Assembly: GCA_902772615.1 (NCBI GenBank)
Contig: CACYBC010000165.1
Location: 1 to 14,679 of the forward strand
Direction of reading: 5' to 3'
DNA: 14,679 nt
Origin: an uncultured Ruminococcus sp.
GTDB lineage: Bacteria > Bacillota > Clostridia > Oscillospirales > Ruminococcaceae
Shown here: in pieces, positions 1 to 4,577 of the stretch
Layout of the letters: each line of letters begins with the position of its first letter
Position numbering within the stretch: the first letter of the stretch is position 1
The notes under the pieces: model-generated
Databases searched by the model: none
What the model was told of the DNA's origin: nothing
What the model saw: only the letters and a program-made list of their open reading frames with translations
Made by a program: the position numbers and the translations under genes

Positions 1-395
1 ATCCGTCCGGTGCATTCCTGCCGCTGTATACCCTGATAGGAATGTTCCAGGGAATGATCTACGGTCTGATCCTGTACAGAAGATGGGGCGATGTGTACTC
101 TGACGAGACCTCGGGCAGGTTGTTTGGGATCAAGGCTACTCAACTGGGTCTGAGGATCGTCGCTGCAAGACTTCTTGACGTGCTGATCGTCAACATGATA
201 TTCAACACCGTTGCCAACATCCATTATGGTTTCATACCGTACAAATCTTTGCCGGTGATCATCGCCACAAGGCTCGGAAAGAACCTTCTTGAGCTTGCGG
301 CAGACCTGCCGCTTATGTTCATTGTGCTTCCATTCGTGCTGGTTCTTTATTCCAGGACGGCGGACAAGAACGGCGCAGAAGCGGCATCCGAGTAA
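1..395 (+). CDS. folT: Folate ECF transporter S component, FolT-like (5' end outside window)
   Basis: The frame is open from the left edge, so this is the C-terminal part (about 130 codons from base 3) of a longer membrane protein ending in TAA at 393-395. The visible part is hydrophobic, with about three membrane segments: the first around LPLYTLIGMFQGMIYGL, a middle one around LLDVLIVNMIF, and the last just before the C-terminus. The signature GFIPYKSLPVI followed by TRLGKN matches the end of FolT-family S components, which bind folate in the membrane and use the shared EcfA/EcfA'/EcfT module for uptake. The convergent fchA-folD-folC operon strongly supports a folate substrate. The internal ATG at base 42 is not the start, because conserved sequence continues upstream of it. 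Any promoter or tetrahydrofolate riboswitch would lie outside the window. Another ECF S-component specificity is possible but less likely. Confidence 0.8.
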   Translation, partial: PSGAFLPLYTLIGMFQGMIYGLILYRRWGDVYSDETSGRLFGIKATQLGLRIVAARLLDVLIVNMIFNTVANIHYGFIPYKSLPVIIATRLGKNLLELAADLPLMFIVLPFVLVLYSRTADKNGAEAASE

Positions 396-409
396 AACTG
401 AGATAGAAT

Positions 410-446
410 AAAAGGCTCCGGTCAGTACAACTGTCCGGAGCCTTTT
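410..446. terminator. Bidirectional terminator between folT and the GNAT gene
   Basis: A 12-bp perfect stem (AAAAGGCTCCGG at 410-421, CCGGAGCCTTTT at 435-446) encloses an inner CAGT/ACTG stem with a three-base loop. The flanking A-run and T-run give each strand a U-tract after the hairpin. It lies 14 bases after the folT stop and 17 bases beyond the stop of the convergent acetyltransferase gene, so it can end both transcripts. Confidence 0.93.
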
Positions 447-463
447 GCATGTTTTCTTCTTGC

Positions 464-907
464 TCAAATTATCTTGAAGTACAGGCACACCTCGTTTCCC
501 TTGCGGTTGCGGTAAACGCTGTCCAGCCTTTCGAAACCCAGTTTCTCATGCATCTTAATGCTGGCTTCATTGTCGGTCCTGATCTGCTGCATGACCAGAC
601 GGTAGCCCTTTGATGCTGCATATCCAAGCATCAGGTGCATCGCTTCCGAAGCATATCCGTTACCACGGTGATCCGGGAATATATCAGGACCGATCTCACA
701 GGATGTGCGGCTGTGTTCAAAGATCGAGATGCTGCCTTTGGGTTCTCCGTCCGAGATCACGGCGAACATCTCAAAGTATCTGCCGCGGTAAAGGCAGGTA
801 TTCCACTCGGATATCATATTCTCTGTCTCACTGACAGAGATATCCGGATAGCGGCAGCGGCGGATGAGCTCAGCGTCTTCCGCAGAAAAGTGACGCAGGT
901 TTACCAT
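464..907 (-). CDS. GNAT-family N-acetyltransferase
   Basis: This is a 147-residue single-domain GNAT protein, predicted to move an acetyl group from acetyl-CoA to an amine. Motif A is seen as PDHRGNGYASEAM (R-G-N-G-Y-A pyrophosphate-binding loop, about residues 78-90). The C-terminal part carries TDNEASIKMHEKLGFE, the usual Asn and Leu-Gly-Phe signature of the RimJ/RimL-like branch. The length is normal for the family. The start is supported by AGGAGG at 916-921, eight bases upstream of ATG. That ribosome binding site overlaps the folC stop codon, so the gene is the last of the fchA-folD-folC operon and is probably translationally coupled to folC. The substrate cannot be read from sequence. 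A link to folate metabolism rests only on position. Confidence 0.9.
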   Translation of the reverse strand: MVNLRHFSAEDAELIRRCRYPDISVSETENMISEWNTCLYRGRYFEMFAVISDGEPKGSISIFEHSRTSCEIGPDIFPDHRGNGYASEAMHLMLGYAASKGYRLVMQQIRTDNEASIKMHEKLGFERLDSVYRNRKGNEVCLYFKII

Positions 908-919
908 GAGCAGATCCTC

Positions 920-2209
920 CTATACCAAGCGCTCAAAGCTTGTGTCTGCAGAGAAGTGCCTTCTTACATCACCGGCGAGATAGAGAGAACCCACACAGCA
1001 TACGGCACCTCCGTCAGCTGTGCGTATCGCAGTTTCTATGCCTTCCTCTATGGATGAACAGGGGACTGCGCTGAATCCCTGTTCCGCGATGCATCGAGCA
1101 AGATCAGCAGCGCTTAGCGCGCGGTATGAGTCCGGAGCAACCGTTACGAATTCGCCGGATACGGACCCCAGGATCTTGATGACATCCCTGAAATCCTTAT
1201 CGGCAAGCATGCCCAGCAGAAATACGATCTTTGTTTCGGAGGGGATGAGGGATCTCAGTGAATCCCTGACAGCCTCGGCGCATTGAGGATTGTGGCCTCC
1301 GTCGATGATGAACAGTGGATCTCTGGAGACGACTTCAAACCTGACAGGCCACACGGTGGTCCTGAGGCCGCTGCGTATGTTGCGTTCAGTGACCTTCCAG
1401 CCCTTTGATCTGAGAGCGCGGGCGGTGCAGATCGCAACGGCGGCGTTCTTCTTCTGGTGATCTCCGGCGAGAGGAATGAATATGCCTCTCATGCCCTCGG
1501 CGTCAAATGTCTGGCCCAAAATGTCTGCTTTTCCTTCACTGATGCTGTCAAAATCCGCCTTTATGAGTTTCGCATCTACTTCACGGCATCTGTTTTCAAA
1601 AACCTTCTCCACTTGTTCCGGACCGCGGTATATCACGGCGGTGCCTGCGGTCTTGATGATGGCAGCCTTCTGCCATGCTATCTCTTCAAGGGTACTTCCA
1701 AGGATTTCGGTGTGGTCTAGACCGATGTTTGTAATCACTGCCACGTCGGGGACATCGATTACGTTGGTACCGTCCAGCAGGCCTCCAAGTCCTACTTCGA
1801 AGACCACTATGTCAGCTTTCCGCTCAGCAAACCAGACGAGAGCGATGCACATCACCATCTCGAACCAGTTCACTCCGTCCTGCATGCCGGACATGGCTGC
1901 CTTGACTTTTTCAGTTGCGCTTACGAGATCATCATCGGAAACGGGGATTCCGTCGATCTGCATCCTCTCGTTGAATCTTAGTATATGCGGAGAGGTGAAA
2001 AGGCCGGTCCTGTAACCGGCCTTTCTCAAAATGCTCGCAAGCATTGCACAGGTGCTGCCTTTGCCGTTGGTCCCGGCAACATGCACGAATCTGAGTTTCC
2101 GGTCCGGATCTCCGAGTCTCGCCAGAAGAGCGCGGACCCTGCTCAGATCCTCATGAGGATAATCGTTTTTATACGAGCTGATGAACTCCAGGGTCTCAGA
2201 AATATCCAA
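920..2209 (-). CDS. folC: Folylpolyglutamate synthase FolC
   Basis: FolC is an ATP-dependent Mur-ligase-family enzyme that adds glutamate to (di)hydrofolates in the cytoplasm, trapping the cofactor. From the TTG start the protein is 429 residues, normal for the family. The ATP P-loop is HVAGTNGKGST (residues 43-53), followed by LFTSPHI, then EVGLGGLLDGTNV and TNIGLDHTEILG. The C-terminal domain carries WPVRFEVV and DGGHNP. Family members usually have WPGR at the first of these, so the Gly-to-Val change is unusual. The longest open frame begins at 2356, but its first 49 codons lie inside folD and read as Arg/Ser/Cys-rich out-of-frame sequence. TTG at 2207-2209 has AGAGGA nine bases upstream and starts where the FolC homology starts. 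The gene follows folD by 14 bases. Whether it also has dihydrofolate synthase activity cannot be decided; a neighbouring folate importer makes a pure polyglutamylation role plausible. Confidence 0.94.
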   Translation of the reverse strand: MDISETLEFISSYKNDYPHEDLSRVRALLARLGDPDRKLRFVHVAGTNGKGSTCAMLASILRKAGYRTGLFTSPHILRFNERMQIDGIPVSDDDLVSATEKVKAAMSGMQDGVNWFEMVMCIALVWFAERKADIVVFEVGLGGLLDGTNVIDVPDVAVITNIGLDHTEILGSTLEEIAWQKAAIIKTAGTAVIYRGPEQVEKVFENRCREVDAKLIKADFDSISEGKADILGQTFDAEGMRGIFIPLAGDHQKKNAAVAICTARALRSKGWKVTERNIRSGLRTTVWPVRFEVVSRDPLFIIDGGHNPQCAEAVRDSLRSLIPSETKIVFLLGMLADKDFRDVIKILGSVSGEFVTVAPDSYRALSAADLARCIAEQGFSAVPCSSIEEGIETAIRTADGGAVCCVGSLYLAGDVRRHFSADTSFERLV

Positions 2210-2217
2210 TGCTTGAT

Positions 2218-2225
2218 GTCCTCTC
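2218..2225 (-). promoter_or_regulatory. Ribosome binding site setting the folC TTG start
   Basis: GAGAGGAC on the minus strand overlaps the folD stop codon (2224-2226) and sits about nine bases before TTG at 2207-2209. There is no ATG or GTG at a better position. The site favours TTG and suggests translational coupling from folD to folC. Confidence 0.7.
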
Positions 2226-3075
2226 AGTGATTGCGGGCTGCAGCCTGCACCACGTGCAGAGCAAGAACAGCAGAAGTTACTGTTCCTACGCCCCCGGGAA
2301 CAGGACTGATGGCTGCTACGACTTCTTCGGCTTCTTCCTGTACGGCGTTGCCGCACAGTTTGCCGGTCTCAGGATTGACGCAGATGCCGACATCGATGAC
2401 TGTCTGACCTTCTCTGAAATAATCTTTGCCGACCGAACGCGGATTGCCTGTGCATGTGACTATGATGTCGCTTTCAGCACAGATGGCTGCAGCGTCAGTC
2501 GTCCTTGAGTGGCAGATCGTGACAGTGGCATTCTTGTCCAGAAGAAGCATCGAGATCGGTTTTCCGGTCACTAGTGATCTCCCGAGGACCGCGGCGCGCT
2601 TGCCGGAGCAGTTCACATCGTAGAAGTCGATGATCTCCATGACTGCCTGTGCAGTGCAGGGGAGGAAACCTTCTCCGTTTGAGGTATAAACGCCTGCAAA
2701 AGATGCCTTGCTGCATCCGTCCAGGTCTTTTGCTGCAGGTATGAGCTCCAGAGCAGCATCCTCATCCAGCCCCTTCGGCAGAGGTCTGAGAAGAAGGATT
2801 CCGCTGATCTCATCGTCAGAGGCAGCCTCGGTGACTGCGGCGAGGAATGCAGCGTTGTCGATGTCTACGGGCAGAGTGATCTTCTTTACTTCTGCGCCGA
2901 CCTTGGCGCAGGCTCTTACCGCACCGTTCTCATAGGCGATGTCGTCCGGCTTTTCGCCGACTCTGATGACGGCCAGAACCGGTGTGATTCCCTTCTGTTT
3001 AAGATCTTCGCACAGAGCTGAAGCCTTCTGGTTCAAGGCGTCCGCGACCGGTTTTCCTTTCAACAGTACACTCAT
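2224..3075 (-). CDS. folD: FolD-family methylenetetrahydrofolate dehydrogenase, probably lacking cyclohydrolase activity
   Basis: This 283-residue protein is full length for FolD, which oxidises 5,10-methylene-THF with NAD(P)+ and usually also hydrolyses the methenyl product. Seen landmarks are VIRVGEKPDDIAY (residues 36-48), KDLDG (116-120), PCTAQAV (139-145), the nucleotide-binding stretch VLGRSLVTGKP (163-173), CHSRT (188-192) and PVPGGVGTVTSA (258-269). Aligned by eye with E. coli FolD at a constant offset of two, Tyr50 and Asp121 are kept (Y48, D119). Lys54 is replaced by Ala52, and Gln98 by Leu96 in an LLLRPLP motif. Lys and Gln are the residues tied to cyclohydrolase activity in the human and bacterial bifunctional enzymes. 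A dehydrogenase-only role is therefore inferred, with FchA supplying the hydrolase. Its ATG overlaps the fchA stop in ATGA (3072-3075), giving tight coupling. NAD versus NADP preference is not decided here. Confidence 0.93.
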   Translation of the reverse strand: MSVLLKGKPVADALNQKASALCEDLKQKGITPVLAVIRVGEKPDDIAYENGAVRACAKVGAEVKKITLPVDIDNAAFLAAVTEAASDDEISGILLLRPLPKGLDEDAALELIPAAKDLDGCSKASFAGVYTSNGEGFLPCTAQAVMEIIDFYDVNCSGKRAAVLGRSLVTGKPISMLLLDKNATVTICHSRTTDAAAICAESDIIVTCTGNPRSVGKDYFREGQTVIDVGICVNPETGKLCGNAVQEEAEEVVAAISPVPGGVGTVTSAVLALHVVQAAARNH

Positions 3076-3695
3076 TTTTTCATTCTCCTTGTTATTTGTT
3101 CATAAAGACCATCGGCTCTGGAACAGAACTCAGTGACCAGCTGATCTGTTTTGCTTTCCAGTTCTTTTGCGTATTCGCGGTCGGTCATGCTGGAAGTATT
3201 GACGTATACGTTAGCAGCTCCTCCCATTATGGCAGCCCTGCAGATCACGGCACCGGTAGCGGCGTCGGAAACAGCCAGGCGGCTGCCTTTCTCAGCGAGC
3301 TCCTCCAGAAGAGGGATCGCCTTGCAGGACAGCTCTACTATGCGGAAAGGTACGGACGCAGCGTCCTTCAGACATTTTTCCATTATCTCAGCCCGTGTGG
3401 GGTCGTCCTTGGGGATGGAGTAGGCGCGGGACAAAGGTTCAAAAGCCACTGCGTCTTCGTTGATGCAGTCCAGCAGGTCGCTGCTGAGGAAACCAAGTTC
3501 ATCTGAGATCTTCAGGATGTCTTCCTCCACATCCTTATACCTCTTCTTGCCTACGGTAAGCGAGCAGACCATGTTCCCCAGAGCGGCACCGAGAGCGCCA
3601 GCCAGAGCAGAAGCACCGCCGCCTCCCGGGACAGGAGCTTTGGATTCCAGTTCGGAAATAAAATCATTTATTCTCTTGTCGCGAAAATCAGTCAT
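3072..3695 (-). CDS. fchA: Methenyltetrahydrofolate cyclohydrolase FchA (cyclodeaminase/cyclohydrolase family)
   Basis: This 207-residue cytoplasmic protein has the FTCD_C (formiminotransferase-cyclodeaminase C-terminal) fold and the usual length of stand-alone FchA. The N-terminal signature VPGGGGASALAGALGAALGNMV lies at about residues 22-43. A second conserved block is AVSDAATGAVICRAAIMGGA near residues 140-160, followed by ANVYVN. FchA converts 5,10-methenyl-THF to 10-formyl-THF; the related cyclodeaminases use formimino-THF. No histidine-degradation genes are visible, and folD follows with a 4-base overlap, so cyclohydrolase is favoured. The start has AAGGA eight bases upstream. It is the first gene of the minus-strand operon, about 107 bases downstream of the predicted transcription start. 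Confidence 0.93.
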   Translation of the reverse strand: MTDFRDKRINDFISELESKAPVPGGGGASALAGALGAALGNMVCSLTVGKKRYKDVEEDILKISDELGFLSSDLLDCINEDAVAFEPLSRAYSIPKDDPTRAEIMEKCLKDAASVPFRIVELSCKAIPLLEELAEKGSRLAVSDAATGAVICRAAIMGGAANVYVNTSSMTDREYAKELESKTDQLVTEFCSRADGLYEQITRRMKK

Positions 3696-3722
3696 ATGAT
3701 CGTTCCTTTCAGTAACTTATAT

Positions 3723-3772
3723 GTTAAGCGGTTTATTAGTGGCGGTGAAAACCGCCGATCTCACTGCTTAAC
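3723..3772 (-). promoter_or_regulatory. Nested stem-loop in the leader of the fchA operon
   Basis: Two nested inverted repeats lie between the predicted minus-strand start site and fchA. The outer pair is GTTAAGC (3723-3729) with GCTTAAC (3766-3772). The inner pair is GGCGGT (3741-3746) with ACCGCC (3751-3756) around a four-base loop. A three-base AGT/ACT pair could extend the inner stem. The RNA could be a cis-regulatory leader, or the DNA could be an operator. It matches no riboswitch class recognised here, and no U-tract follows, so it is not an intrinsic terminator. Confidence 0.5.
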
Positions 3773-3789
3773 ATTGAGGAGAAAAACTG

Positions 3790-3818
3790 TTCGCAAAATA
3801 CTGTTCTCATTATATAAT
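3790..3818 (+). promoter_or_regulatory. Promoter of the dCMP-deaminase-like gene
   Basis: TTCGCA (3790-3795; four of six bases of TTGACA) is followed after 17 bp by a perfect TATAAT (3813-3818). Transcription would begin near 3825, about 38 bases before the ATG at 3863. The -10 overlaps the minus-strand -10 in the 10-base palindrome at 3809-3818. Confidence 0.68.
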
Positions 3819-3837
3819 TGTATAGAAAACAAGACAA
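3809..3837 (-). promoter_or_regulatory. Promoter of the fchA-folD-folC-GNAT operon
   Basis: On the minus strand, TTGTCT (3832-3837; four of six bases of TTGACA) is followed after exactly 17 bp by a perfect TATAAT (3809-3814). The start site would be near 3802, giving a leader of about 107 bases. The -10 box forms half of a palindrome shared with the opposing promoter. Confidence 0.72.
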
Positions 3838-3862
3838 TAATACCTGCACGGGGGAGAGCGCA

Positions 3863-4351
3863 ATGGAAAGAAAAGACAAAATGAACTATTATCTCGATAT
3901 CGCCCAGACGGTGGCGGAGAGATCCACCTGTCTGAGAAGATGTTACGGAGCAATAATAGTCAAGAACGATGAGATCGTGTCCAGCGGTTACAACGGAGCG
4001 CCGAGAGGCAGGAAGAACTGCTCCGATCTCAACTACTGCACCAGAGAAGCGCTCAATATTCCCTCGGGACAGAGATATGAGCTCTGCAGGTCAGCCCATG
4101 CCGAGGCAAATGCCATAATCTCCGCTTCAAGGCAGGAGATGCTTGGAGCTACCATCTATATGGCGTGTATCAAACCGGGAACGGGGGAGCTGATACCGGA
4201 CTCCTCATCCTGCATGATGTGCCGCAAACTCATCATCAATGCAGGCATTAAGGACATAGTGATCAGAGATACAGCGACCGACTACCGGGTCGTGAATGTT
4301 CAGGAGTGGATCGACGTGGATGATTCTCTTCCCGAGAATGTCGGTTTCTGA
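3863..4351 (+). CDS. Deoxycytidylate (dCMP) deaminase family protein, ComEB-like
   Basis: This 162-residue zinc-dependent deaminase most likely converts dCMP to dUMP for dTMP synthesis. Zinc ligands are seen as HAEANAI (His, plus the catalytic Glu) and SSCMMC (two Cys). SSGYNGAPRG with nearby cysteines in NCSDLNYC matches the N-terminal motif of dCMP deaminases. The usual PCxxC is SCMMC here, and the stretch between TIYMA and the Cys pair is about nine residues longer than usual. The start is ATG 3863 with GGGGGAG six bases upstream. An in-frame TTG 45 bases earlier is rejected because it lies in the promoter and adds non-homologous residues. It is transcribed divergently from the folate operon and ends at its own terminator. 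The pairing suits thymidylate synthesis, which uses both dUMP and methylene-THF. Another nucleoside or nucleotide deaminase specificity is possible. Confidence 0.87.
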   Translation: MERKDKMNYYLDIAQTVAERSTCLRRCYGAIIVKNDEIVSSGYNGAPRGRKNCSDLNYCTREALNIPSGQRYELCRSAHAEANAIISASRQEMLGATIYMACIKPGTGELIPDSSSCMMCRKLIINAGIKDIVIRDTATDYRVVNVQEWIDVDDSLPENVGF

Positions 4352-4367
4352 CAGTTAAATGATGTTG

Positions 4368-4398
4368 AAGCCCCGTTGACGCGATCAACGGGGCTTTT
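4368..4398 (+). terminator. Rho-independent terminator after the deaminase gene
   Basis: A perfect 10-bp stem (GCCCCGTTGA at 4370-4379, TCAACGGGGC at 4385-4394) has a five-base loop. AA/TT pairs extend it, and TTTTAT follows. It begins 17 bases after the stop codon. Confidence 0.93.
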
Positions 4399-4424
4399 AT
4401 CTGTACTTCATTCAGATGTGTGAA

Positions 4425-4439
4425 ATAATTCTGAAACTT
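4425..4439 (+). promoter_or_regulatory. Possible CodY-like box upstream of the binding-protein gene
   Basis: ATAATTCTGAAACTT matches 11 of 15 positions of the CodY consensus AATTTTCWGAAAATT. CodY represses peptide and amino-acid uptake genes in many Bacillota, so the site suits the neighbouring importer. Four mismatches in AT-rich DNA, and a location about 80 bp upstream of the predicted -35, keep this tentative. Confidence 0.3.
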
Positions 4440-4507
4440 TTATAGTGGAATTGTTCACTTTTTCCCTAAGGCCAGGCAGCAAAATTAACGAAACAAACAG
4501 TTTTATA

Positions 4508-4527
4508 CATTAATTATTGCATTAATT
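4508..4527. repeat. Direct repeat CATTAATT over the -35 region
   Basis: CATTAATT occurs at 4508-4515 and again at 4520-4527, 12 bp start to start, straddling the predicted -35 of the binding-protein gene. Same-face tandem half-sites of this kind can bind a regulator, but the sequence is AT-rich and could be chance. Confidence 0.4.
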
Positions 4528-4545
4528 CTGTCATTGTTCTAAAAT
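4517..4545 (+). promoter_or_regulatory. Predicted promoter of the peptide-binding protein gene
   Basis: TTGCAT (4517-4522) and TAAAAT (4540-4545, five of six bases) are 17 bp apart. Transcription would begin near 4552, leaving a short leader before AAGGGAG (4565-4571) and ATG 4578. The -35 is weak (three of six). A TATAGT at 4441-4446 is an alternative -10 without a convincing -35. Confidence 0.5.
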
Positions 4546-4577
4546 TACCCCTGTATAACCTATGAAGGGAGAAAAAA

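Noticed and set aside
1476..2015. A 179-codon plus-strand frame opposite folC
   Set aside because: It is Ser/Arg/Pro-rich, typical of an antisense shadow, and overlaps a well-supported folC.
2210..2356. An N-terminal extension of FolC from the upstream ATG
   Set aside because: These 49 codons lie within folD in another frame and encode Arg/Ser/Cys-rich sequence unlike FolC. TTG at 2209 has a good ribosome binding site.
3696..3802. A ZTP or tetrahydrofolate riboswitch in the fchA leader
   Set aside because: The conserved CCGCCUGGGC-type element of the ZTP class and the conserved junctions of the tetrahydrofolate class are not seen. It is kept only as an unclassified hairpin.
3818..3862. A TTG start for the deaminase 15 codons upstream
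   Set aside because: It would lie upstream of the predicted transcription start. GGGGGAG points to ATG 3863.
3696..3884. A 62-codon plus-strand frame across the divergent promoter
   Set aside because: It covers the hairpin and both promoters, has no ribosome binding site and no homology; the deaminase starts within it in another frame.
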